A stretch of 64,000 nucleotides of DNA from Pogonophryne albipinna. Lineage: Eukaryota > Chordata > Actinopteri > Perciformes > Artedidraconidae. The notes beneath the pieces were generated by a model. The model saw nothing but the letters and a program-made list of their open reading frames with translations, was not told the DNA's origin and did no database searches. Of this stretch, positions 35,161 through 46,199 are shown one piece after another. Position 1 is the stretch's first letter, and every line of letters starts with the position of its first letter. Location of the stretch: NCBI GenBank assembly GCA_028583405.1, contig CM053243.1:37820281-37884280 (forward strand), read 5' to 3'. The translations under genes were made by a program, and so were the position numbers.

Positions 35161-36099
35161 GGGGGAATAGATTTTCCCACACATGAATGTAATGAGGACT
35201 ATGGTCTCTGAACAGGCAAATGCCAGGAATAATATCTTTCAGAGGCAGGATGTGGCATCCTACAGCAGCCTTTTACCAATTACCCATGTAGATTTGAGCT
35301 TTTAACTGACTGTTTTGTTTTCTAATGTTTTCATAACCTCCTTTCAGAATTAGAAAACCTTGCCAGATATGCTCTCGCAGCACCAAGGTAATCATAACAA
35401 TAAGTTAAAATTAAAAACAGTATGAGCTGTCGGAAGCATTTTTTCTGCTTTTGGAAACATCCGTTAACAGGCCCTCAAGGTTTAGAAATGGCTCTCTGGC
35501 GAAATAAACATTCAGCTTGTGGCTTCCTTGCAAAATCGCCTCTGCCTTGTCATGTGACGCACTATTTTTCCTGCATAAAAAATGGCTGAAACATTTGCAG
35601 AGGAAATGTATAGTATACCCCTTCTTAGAATGGAAAGGAAGCAGATATTTGCAATGTATCTCTCAAATGACACCAATGTCAAGGACCTGTGTGTTTCTGC
35701 AGGAAATGAATATCTGTTTCAAAGTGTTTTATGTTCCGTCAGAACGGTCAAGAAAGCAGGGTTTTAAACAAATGGCCGTTTTGAGTGAAGCACAGCCAAC
35801 ACTGGATCAAACGCTACAACATTTTTAAGCCCACTGCCCGTCATAATGACAGGCTAAATTCTGTAATCATCAGTGAATATAAAATACTTTATCTGCACAA
35901 TTACTTAACAAGTCGACTGTGATGACTCATGTCATCTGTAATCTCTTGTCGTTACAATGGCAGAGAAAAAGAGTTTAGTTTCCCAGTATCTTTTCTTCCT
36001 TAGGGCATTTATATTTGAAAAAAAAAAATGTTTGGATATGGAATGATTTTAAAATATTATTTTAATTTCAAGGTTTTGTAATTGTATGTTGTGCATCTA

Positions 36100-36510
36100 T
36101 ATGTCTCCATGCTTTAATGTTCAAAAGGTCTCTACTTCTTCTCATACTGCCTGTGCTGCAGTACCTTTTTTCACCCTCTGTCTGAAACCAGTCTGCTCTG
36201 ATTGGTTAGCTGGCCGGCTCTTTTGTGATTGATCAATCGCGTAGAGATGTACCACCCCTTAGCCTATCACGAACAATGTGTTGTAGCACCAGCCAATAGA
36301 TACACGAGTGTTACGTGGTGATGACACTATGTCGCGGCATTAACACAAAGGAGTCCAATCGAGGAGTTTTAGGCAGGGAAGGAGTGTGAGAGAAACTGTC
36401 TCTGGTATTAACAATGGGATTTAAGCCTTTGCAGACCATTTACATGCACTAAAACAATTGAACACACTACAGGGAGAGGTAAACCCCATAAAGCATGATA
36501 GGGCCTCTTC
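36100..36510. mobile_element. TTAA-type MITE family of 3559-4035, copy 2
   Basis: GCTTTAATGTTCAAAA, CACCCTCTGTCTGAA, GCTCTGATTGGTTAGCTG, AAAGGAGTCCAATCGAGG and CCATTTACATGCACT follow copy 1 in order. The right end GCATGATAGGGCCTCTT keeps the family's terminal wording. The left terminus is lost. Confidence 0.65.
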
Positions 36511-36689
36511 CACCAAGGACATGCTATTTGCTCGTTGAACTGGTATGACCCAAAAATAGAGATAACCTCAGTCAATAAATTCAATCAAGAAACCGAATTG
36601 AAAATGGCAAAAACTGGAGTACGTGTTGGAAGACAACCACTCAAGCAAAAAGGAAAACATGCCCATAACATTCTCATATATTGAAATGA

Positions 36690-36880
36690 ACTTCCCTAAG
36701 GCATAATGTTAAGAAAAGTCAACAAAACGATGAGAGTGAGTCATTTTTCATTACGAGCACTACTGGTGGTTACATTAAGGTACGATGTACACAGTGTGGG
36801 TCTGGCACGTCCTGCGGCTATTTGGAACCTCTGTGTGGAATCACATCTCTCTTTGTATTTCCACTTTTCCTGTACCATTA
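36690..36880. repeat. Partner of the non-coding segment at 34930-35160
   Basis: See 34930-35160. Confidence 0.45.
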
Positions 36881-38312
36881 CATACATTAAAAAACATCCA
36901 TATTGGAGTTGACATATTGTAAATGTGCAAATGTGTCATTTTGGTGAAATACATAATTTAAAAAAAGCCATGGTGGGTGATATTATTGACGTTATTCAAG
37001 AACTGATGTGATGGAGTCGCAGACTTTGAGAGCTTAATTAAATTAAATGGCCAGTCTTGCCACTTTGAGTTAATATCTCAATTGATTTTGACAAAGAGAA
37101 CAAGCTCACTTATTTGCCTTTCCCACCAATCTGTGATTTTTTAGAAGAATAGATTATCTGTCTTCACAAGACTTGGGAGCACTTCTTCCAGGCAGCACTT
37201 CCTGTAACTTTGTGCGGCTGCCAGAATCCCATCTTCCCTGCAGAGTTATAGGTCTAGCTACTAAATGCAGTGTTGGATCCTGAATCTCCCCCTTTCTTTT
37301 GGAGAATATAGTAAGCTTGATGAGATGTGGGAATCCCCGAGCCTAATCTTCTTTTCGAGCATTTCAGCAGCTGTTTTCATTGGAGAGCGGGACAAAGCAG
37401 AGCATTCATTCCCCAAACATCTGCTCTCTTTAGGGATGACGGAGCCGTATCGGTCACCTACCTGAGCCTCGTGTGTGTGTAGATGTATGTACTGTATGTG
37501 TGTTTTTGCAATGTGTGTTCATATCCAGTACTGGAACACTCGCCAAAGCAGATCCTCTGAGTTGGCACTGCATGTATGCAAATTGAAATGAGTCCCTTTT
37601 TGTGATACCTCACACTTTGAACAAATTTGAAGGGAGAAAAGAGATGGAGTGTAGGCGCATGCTTTGCAGGGGGTGGAGGGGGCTTGATTAAAACATTTCA
37701 TTATAATTTCTCCAACAGTATCCGCTTTGTCATTTTTCTGCTAGCCAACCCTGAAATAATCCTCAAAGTAGGGAAACAGGAACTGATAAACTTTACATCT
37801 TCCCCTCCGTGCTGACTAATGAGGTTTTTGGCCCTAATTAACCCAGTTATCTTCTCCTCCAACGACTGTCAACAATACCTCTCAAACTGGCGCCAGCGGT
37901 AAAACACAGCCTTTGTGAAATTATAATATATGACTGCCAGTTGCACTCATCCGGCTGTCTTACAAACAAATACAAAGGATGGGCTCCCGTTGTGTCCTCG
38001 AAAAAAGAAAACATCAAAGCAAAACACGTTGCATTGTAAAGCGCAGCTACAAACAATCACGAACACACACATACAGATCTACAAATGGGCGTATAAAAGT
38101 GTCAGACATGAAAACTCAAAGTGATAGCAGATATATGTTGCTTTGCTTTTTTGTTTTGCTCAAACGTTTGTGAAGGTGTTTTTCTGTGAACTGCTGGATT
38201 AACTGTTTAACCTCCTAGATATGTTGTAGCTCTAAATTAGGGATTGAATGTTTTGAAAACAAATAAAAAAAATAACCCACCAAAAACCCCAACATAAGGC
38301 AATAACATTTAA

Positions 38313-38964
38313 CACTAGAACCGCCAGAGATTTTTTTATACCTAAAACCGCCACCGGGGTCAAATTGACCCGTTTTAGAATGCATTGATTTTCAAGGTAA
38401 AAGTATTGCTTTAAAAAGAAAAATTGTCCTGTGTTATAGGTGTTTTGACAAGCAATGTTGTTAAATTGTTTCGTTTATTAACCCTACAACATAGCGTTTC
38501 GTGAGGCGGTTGTCATTGTTGGGTGAAAAGCAAACAGCTGTTTGCTGCGGAGCTCAGCGCGAGCAGTCTCCCGTGAGCGGGAGCGCGCTCCTTCACTACA
38601 GACTGTCGCTATCAATATATCTATCTATCTATCTCTCTCTCTCTCTCTCTCAATCTATAAGGAACCGCAGTAGACAAAAGGCGTTGCTATAGCAACACGT
38701 CATGTTTGTTTACACGCAAAATCAATAGCGCGAAAAGGGGTGGGGTCAATATGACCCGCTGGGCGGAAATAGGTATAAATGGCAATTTTTTTGCCGATTT
38801 CTTCAATCTGACTTTATATTGACAATTTTTTACAACATAGGCTGCTACATAACACACTTTCAGGAAAAGTCACGGACTGGGACTCTTTAATATTTTATTG
38901 AAAAAAAGTTACATACAATAAAAAACAGCTCTGGGTCAAATTGACCCGATTGGCGGTTCGAGTG
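38313..38964. mobile_element. 652-bp TTAA element carrying three ERE-like palindromes
   Basis: TTAA lies at 38309-38312 and 38965-38968. Ends CACTAGAACCGCCA (38313-38326) and, reversed, CACTCGAACCGCCA (38964-38951) differ at one base. Three perfect GGTCAnnnTGACC palindromes lie at 38358-38370, 38744-38756 and 38934-38946. A CTAT/CT microsatellite is inside (38621-38651). The TTAA target suggests a piggyBac or Kolobok-type element. No transposase is present. Confidence 0.8.
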
Positions 38965-41370
38965 TTAAAAAAAGAAAAGAAAATGTAAACACTGTAAAGT
39001 CTGACTTAAATTATCTTGATTTGCATTTTAGCTTCAATATTATTTATCTCTTATAATCCATTTTGTATGTAAATTAGTTTAGTGGTGCCACACAACAAAG
39101 AACAAATGTATTTACTTTGGTTATTTACATGGGCTGCTGTTATAATGATGCAGAATCATTTATGGAGATTGTATATTTAGAGATATTATTAATAAGAAGA
39201 GCACACAAACTGAAACAGCCTAATTGTTTTGGGTCTCTGAACCCCAGTGCTGCATATTTAATAATTAATTATTATTGAAGAATGTATTAAATTAGTTTTT
39301 TTTTTTCATCTGACATGATCCAACCCAAAGTATAACAATTTATTGTAGTGTTTTCAATTTCTTTGCCACAAACTGTGCTTCCACATTCCTAAAGAGACTG
39401 TTTTCAACAAGTGCCCCAAAATGACATGTCTTTACCAAAGCCTAGTCCTTAAGAACACTGTATTTTTTGTTCCTAACGAAAGCTTTTTCTATGCATGTTG
39501 GCCTTTTTTCTACAACCGAGCAGAGTTTTAGGTCACTGAAAACTGACATTTGTAAAACACTAGGGTCGATATTTTTGAGAAACTTCACTTTCAATCTTTT
39601 CGTGTAGACAAGGAAGGACATTTTAATGTGATCATTTGTGCTAAAAAGGACATGGCCAATATGGTGATGTTACTAACCTTGTTAATAGGATGTGTTTATG
39701 TTTAAAACATAGATGTAGAGTCATTTTTCAAGTATATATTTTTTAACAAAGGCCCCAGAATGTTCTACATTTCCCCTAATACAATATCCTGACGACACAG
39801 ACCTCAAACCAGTTTTAAATGTTACCTGTATGTGTCCTAACCTGTACACTGGCCATGACAGCAATTCAATTGTGTTTTTGCATGTTTATGGACATGATTT
39901 TTTTTTTTTTCGTGGACAAGACTTTATTTAAAGCGTAAATGGGGACAAAACTTGTTTTAAAAAATACCCCTTTAAGTGGACTATGCCTGTAACCATTTAG
40001 CAGCTGTAAATATATAGGACAGGAACAAAGGAGAGTGTAGGGTAACATTGCTAAACAGTGTCAAAGTCTGCGGAGCGAGGCGTTGACACTTTGGAGTTAT
40101 TTTAACCCTTGATATACTACTATCTGTCCCCAAACCTAACCAAGACGTTTTTGTGTCTTAACCAAAAACCCATTGTAAATCAGATTTTTTTTTAGATTGA
40201 TTTGTAACAGTCAAGGCAACTGATAAAAAAACATTTCATTAACAGAATACAAAATCCACCATTTCGTTATTACGGATTACATCTTGTGTTATTGGCTATT
40301 CATCAGTAGTTATATATTCCTTTTTGTTTGCAATAGAATAATAAACTCCAAAAACAAACATAACAGAAATCCAAATAGACAAATTTGGGACCTAGGAGAA
40401 GCAGAAATATGCGAAAAAAATAACCGCCAACATCAATCACAGTTATGGAGCATATGAAAATCCATTGTATCTACTGTAACCTTGTTATACAGCAGGAGTC
40501 TCAAAGAACAAACAGCTTTCTGTAGCTGGCTTCTGAAACATGCCATCCATTCATGTTAATAAGCAATTCTCAAAAAATGAGTAAACGTCATGAAATATCA
40601 AGCTGTTTGAACATTGATTAAACAAGAATAAGCAAAGCTCCGAGGTTATCTGCCTGTTAGTCAGTTTGCTGGGGTTTGGTTATTATTGCTAGACAGAAAT
40701 CCAAATTGTCTAAAATTCTAAATTCAATCGAAGCAGTTGATCAACATTTAAACCAGGTAGCATTAGACCTGGCAAGCGTGTGCCACACATACACCAGTCA
40801 TTTGTTATAGTGTGTCATTCTTTTCTAGGATCAGAAACTGACCTAACATCAGAAACGACTTTTGTAAGATCCCATTGGATTTTTCAACCAATATTCACAA
40901 AGACATGCATTTTAACATTGCATCTTATTACAAATGGGAAAGGCAGTCTTTTTGGGGTTTTTATTTGGCAAACAATCCATATAAGGAGGAAAATGTTGCA
41001 AATAGTTTAGAATGCTGTTAACCCTAGCTAAAGGCTCACGATTGTGGCTACTGTAGCTTGATGTTTATGTAGCCAGCTTGAGCCTTAAAATGACAGAATG
41101 TGAAAACAGAAGGGTCATTTTTATATAACTTAAACATTTTAACATCAGGCTATTGAAGCTATTGTATATGCATGTACTTGTTTAGGGTGACCAACTGTTT
41201 TTTTTCCACCAAAACAGGCATTTATCCTATCTGTGATCTAAACCAAATGTAACGTAAAGTGATCCCACTATGTGTTGTTGGAATCTTTTAGGAAATAGTT
41301 TGACGATTATAAGGATAGATTTGTGAATAGCAACTACATTTGACCTGAATTTGTGACATTACATTTTAAT

Positions 41371-41395
41371 CTCGTCCCTTGACTGCAGGGACGAG
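41371..41395. repeat. 9-bp stem inverted repeat CTCGTCCCT / AGGGACGAG
   Basis: A perfect 9-bp stem with a 7-base loop (TGACTGC) in AT-rich intronic DNA. No poly-T or other termination context is obvious. Confidence 0.8.
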
Positions 41396-41881
41396 AACAT
41401 TTATTCTATCTATTTGTTTGCCTTTTTCAGAAAACTGCTTACTCAAGCGTCAAGGAGCATAAGGAATAAATCACATCTGAAATCCCATTTTATCCATCAA
41501 CCAATATTTACAATAACAAAAAGATGGAGAAACTACCCAGAAGACATCTCCAAGGCCCAGCATGGAAACAGACCAGGCCAACAAATCTGTTCTCTCACAG
41601 ATGCAAGATCGTATTTTGGCTGGAGGAAGCACTATCCTGATGAAAAACCAAAGCAAATGGACCTTTTTTAATACCGCGACAATTAATTATGGAAGACGGC
41701 TTGCAATGAAGCCAGCCACCTCACACTCTGCAATCAACATTCCCATCATCACGCAAATAGGAAAAAAAATATGCTAAATAGAATAACAAAAAGCTAACTC
41801 CCATATGTCCATGCTCCCACGAATCAATTCTATACAAACCTTGATATTTGATTGTCAATATAACTAGGCAAGTACAGACAG

Positions 41882-41884
<3 letters not shown>

Positions 41885-41962
<78 letters not shown>
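41885..41962. repeat. (GT)n microsatellite, 78 bp
   Basis: Pure GT run in intron 1. Confidence 0.97.
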
Positions 41963-41964
<2 letters not shown>

Positions 41965-44900
41965 CTCAGAATGTATGTGCGTGTTTTCCTTGATAACTGT
42001 GGCAGCAATAGGAGATTCATTATTAATTATAGAGTCAATCAATGACTCAGCTGGCGGTCCATATGTGTGTACTTGTGAGGCTTTTAACACGTTGAAATGA
42101 AGTGTGCAATTTCCAATCTACGAGGGTGTTGTCGCAAATCATTTGAAGCTATTGTACATTTTCGAGCTGAAAGCAAACAGGGGAAAAGTCACCTTAATAA
42201 TTGCTACCCAGACTGTAAAACTTCTGGCTTGCACGTGTTTTATATGGGCTGCATATCACCGAGTGAGCAAACAGAGACTAAGGCTTCTATAAATCTCAGT
42301 AAAACACAAATAGATCTATTCGGCTGGTGGCCTTTCACACACAGGGACAAAGGTTGCAATGCATTCCTTTTACACTTTTCTCTCTGGATTTTTTTTTTAG
42401 CTTCTGTCTTCTACTGGAACATTGGCCAAATACAACATGATTCTGGTCTATTCTTACTTCACTTCCTTTAGGAGATGTAGACAGCATGCAATCTGTTAAG
42501 GCTGTTATTTTCACGTCATCTTGTCTCAAATGTGTACGTTGAAAATACACCCTTCAACATTTCCTTTGTAAGGCAGCCTTAAACTGCTCCCCCCTTTCTT
42601 TGGTGTTAACTTGTATTTAATACCCATTTAAGCTATACACACTGTCTTAGACTACTGGTTTACAGATGCTGTCACTGCAGTGAATAAGCAAAAAATAGAC
42701 ACTGAAAATGAATCCCAAAATTAACATGGTTGTCGATTTGTTGGTGTGAACTATCTGTTGGATGAATATAATCTAGGCTGGCTTACCCATTCAATTCCTA
42801 TGGTTCATTTTTTTGACCAGGAAAAACACAGGTATTACAAAGATGAAGTGCTGATCAGCAATTGTATAAATATTATGTTGAAATGCCTACAGTGGAGTCA
42901 TAAGTCCTTGAGGCAATCAAATCTAAAACACAATATTTGTGATTGATGACAGTAGTAAATTGGTCAGATTTGACTCAAACATGACAGGAGTGTTGAAGAT
43001 TTGTTTTGTGGCGATAACATGACATAACGAGGGAGATATTTGACGTACATTTACGTCCTGATTCATTTTAGTCAAGCTTTTAGTTCGTCCTTGGTTATGA
43101 TAGTTGAATCGCTGATGCTAGCCTGTTTTAGTGAAAAGAAGTACCCACTTCAAACATAATGAAATTGAGTACATTACTTTTTGTGCCTCACTGCAAAAGT
43201 GCAGCAAGAGAAAGGAAGTGTCTCTCTGTGCTTTTACAGCATTATGTTCACTCTCTACATTTAATTACCAGTGACCTCGGAGCGAAGTTCCGTTTAATGC
43301 AACAGTCCGACTTCATCTGACATCTTTTACTTTAACACCCTTGTCAGTCTCAAACCGCCCAATGATAAAAAATGTCGGTCCACTTTTACAGACATTCTCC
43401 CTTTTTTGCCTTTTTCTCATCTTGTCTTCTCAACCCACTCTTTTCCATCGGCTCAGATTAAAGTCAAACTGGTCTGTTTGCTCATTATCAGATGTGGAGA
43501 TTGAGCAGATCCTGGCAAGACTTGACCCCGAAATACCACCAAAACCTGCTTAGTCAGTTATTTCTTCTTTTCATGCCAAGTTCTTTACTTTCTACCCGTT
43601 ATCTTCTTATTTCAGACTTTTTACCAGTCTTTACCTCCCACTTCCTTCCTTGCAAAAATAGGTTATGATCGCATATATTTCCATGGCATTTCACGCAGAA
43701 AAGGCCCTCTTCATTACATCAAACACTGATTAGCTTTCTTACATCCCACCCACCCCTTACCGAAAGCAATAGAGAACCATTAACTCCACAGAGTATTTCC
43801 ATTCCCTTGTGATGTGTTTACAGTGGCTGTGGGTGGGGGGTGGCAGATTTCCTTTTGTTTTCCCTCCTCTCCCATTCTCTCCCCAGCCATCACACCTACG
43901 GATGATGCCTCATCCAGTGATATCAGGCACCCAACACTTAACAGTAAGAACAAGGAGCCCTGTCAGGCGTGTAATTCCTCCTGCTGGCATTAGTCTAGAA
44001 GCCTATAGATGGCTCTCTGCTCAGTCACAGTTGCCGTGTTAAAGTGTTTTTCAAGCACAATTTGACTCCTTTTCAAGTGTGTGCTCATCAGAGACATCTG
44101 GTTTTTATCAGCGACAAGCAAATCCACAAGCAACTTGAAAGGAAAGCATATAGGATAAAGCCTGATATGGACATGCTAACAATGGGAAAATTGAGAAATG
44201 TGTTAAGTGGGTGAGTTCTTCCTTTTTTGTGGGGCAGGAGAGCAATTCAAGGAGAGAAATCTCTCTTTTCATAGGAGGAGACAGTGTGCCTTTCAGGCCT
44301 AGACACGGTCGGGTTCACCAGTCTCCCAGGATAGATGAGGACAGCACTGAACAGTGGCCCTATACACACTCTAAGAATCTGGCACTTCTGCCTAACACTG
44401 GCAAGTGGCAATGCGAATAACAACGGTGATTCACATATTTTTCCCCCCATAAAGCTTTGCTACAAGACCACCTTCTTGCAACTGGAGTGAGTTTCTCCCT
44501 GGCTCAATATAAAGTTATGTTTAAATAACACCTATGCCAGCCTTCCCTTGGGCCAATATGATTGCATTTAAAATGTTATTTGTTTTCTTCCAGGGCATTT
44601 GGCAGATAATCAGAGCATCCACCGACAGTCCCACAAGGCTGCCCTGACTCATGTGCCCTATTCCAGGGTTACTGCTTGAGGCTGAAATGTATAATTATGA
44701 AATCACTGAGACTTTTTATTTTTTTGAGCAAGCGAGCTGGGTTTTGTGTGCCTCCCTGGTGCTTGGCAAACGGTGCTGCGTGCACACATCAGTGTTAGAG
44801 ATCTGATCCTACAGGCAAGGATGCCAATACACCCTAAGGAATATAGATTAGATATGTTTGTTGGGAAAGGCAGATAGAGGGTGGCTGTATTGGTAAGGGG

Positions 44901-45065
44901 TGGGGGGGGAGTGGAGAAGTGAGGCAAGGAGTGAGGAAGGGCGGAGAGGAGTCTGATTGTGCTCATGTATGTACTGACAAGGCATGAAAATCAATATGGT
45001 GTATGCTTTTCCTGAAAGCAGCTGGAGATGGTTTGTTTATATGCATGAGTCATGGTCGTGTATGA

Positions 45066-45193
<128 letters not shown>

Positions 45194-45451
45194 CTGTGGG
45201 AGTTTGTACTTGTATTATGGTCAAGCCTCAGAAAGCAATACATGTACAACAGCACAGCAGATGTGTATCCAGGTCGAGCACACTGCTGTTGTGTTATTTT
45301 CCAGAAAAGAAACAAAACACATTTGCAGAAAATATCCACAGGTAGGTGATGTATATGTTTTATATGTTATATTCATACATCCAAATTCGATACAATAAAA
45401 TGCATGATGTCAACAACTCACCGCGGTTTGGAACAGCAGGTAAAGTTGAAC

Positions 45452-45514
45452 TCAGTATTTCCCATTCTCTTTCTGAATCTCGGTGGATCTCAACTGCCGA
45501 TATTGTAAACTCAT
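45452..45514 (-). CDS. Upstream ORF (20 codons) in the putative brinp3 5' exon
   Basis: An ATG at 45514 opens a frame with 20 codons ending at TGA (45454-45452), 30 bases before the exon's donor site. The peptide starts MSLQYRQLRS. If the exon is real, this short frame would lie in the leader and could lower translation of the main frame. There is no sign of peptide-level conservation that I can see. It depends on the first-exon model. Confidence 0.3.
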   Translation of the reverse strand: MSLQYRQLRSTEIQKENGKY

Positions 45515-45785
45515 GTCACAGTTTATGAGGATTCAACAGCAACTCCGCGGAGAGAGGCAAAAAACAGCACTCCAAAAAACACTAGTACACACTCAGGGAT
45601 CCGAGCAGAGGGAACAGTGATCGGTGCTGAAGGCTGCTCCGGAGCAATCCGTCGCACCGGCGAGAAACTTTGACTTTCGCTTGGGGGGTGAAAAGTCGTC
45701 TTATCCCAGTGTAATTCAGTTCCTGGAAGCAGAGGCTTTGACCTTTCTGGGGGATAATGACTTTACAAAATGAAATCATCCAGCA

Positions 45786-45864
45786 GGAGATGTAGTCAAG
45801 AGGAGAGACGAGGAGAGAGAGGAGGAGGAGGAGGAAGAGGAGGAAGAGGAGGAGAGAGACTCAA
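45786..45864. repeat. Polypurine (GAGGA)n tract in the brinp3 promoter/5' exon region
   Basis: An almost pure A/G run on the plus strand, with GAGGAG and GGAAGAGG units; the brinp3-sense strand is C/T-rich. Such tracts can adopt triplex (H-DNA) structure or act as GAGA-type sites. Confidence 0.85.
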
Positions 45865-46199
45865 GGAGCGCAAAGGGGCTGTCGGTTACAGGACTAAAAA
45901 GACGCGTCTGCGCATTTGTTTCAGCCAAACACCGGCGGGGTCCAGCCTCGGAAATATGCGACGGAATGCAGCTAGCAGGACGCAGAAAGACACCCCATGA
46001 AGACTGTTAAATATCCCGTTATGAATTCACCCCCAGCGGCGTTTTTCTCCCCAACTTGTCCCGCCTACTGCGCATCGCTGTGTGGAGGAGCGCAGGAGCT
46101 ATGGAAGCTGGAGGTACGCGCCCCAGCAGGGTATAACAGGCATGGACGCCTGAGCTCTCTGTGTTCCCTCTCTCTCACTCAGTCACATGTTTAAGACAC

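Larger units (their letters stand above)
45422..46020 (-). promoter_or_regulatory. brinp3: Putative non-coding first exon and promoter region of brinp3
   Basis: Seen: on the minus strand the sequence ends in CCGCG followed by a strong GTGAGT donor, with the last exon base at 45422 and the intron starting at 45421. The stretch is richer in CpG and GC than its surroundings and carries a purine-rich tract. Known: vertebrate BRINP genes usually have a non-coding exon upstream of the exon with the start codon. Coding exon 2 has a good acceptor upstream of its ATG, so an upstream exon must exist. Inferred: this is that exon. The transcription start is not defined, so the upper boundary is approximate, and no convincing TATA box was placed. 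A 20-codon upstream ORF lies at 45514-45452. Transcript data could show a different first exon. Confidence 0.5.

Noticed and set aside
40800..41520. Possible duplicate of 40860-40900 at 41480-41515 (ATCCCATT...TCAACCAATATT)
   Set aside because: Similarity covers only about 35 bases with no convincing colinear flanks.
42957..42998. TTGACTC...GACAGGAGTGTT stretch resembling the right end of the piggyBac-like element
   Set aside because: No left partner and no TTAA; too short and diverged to support.
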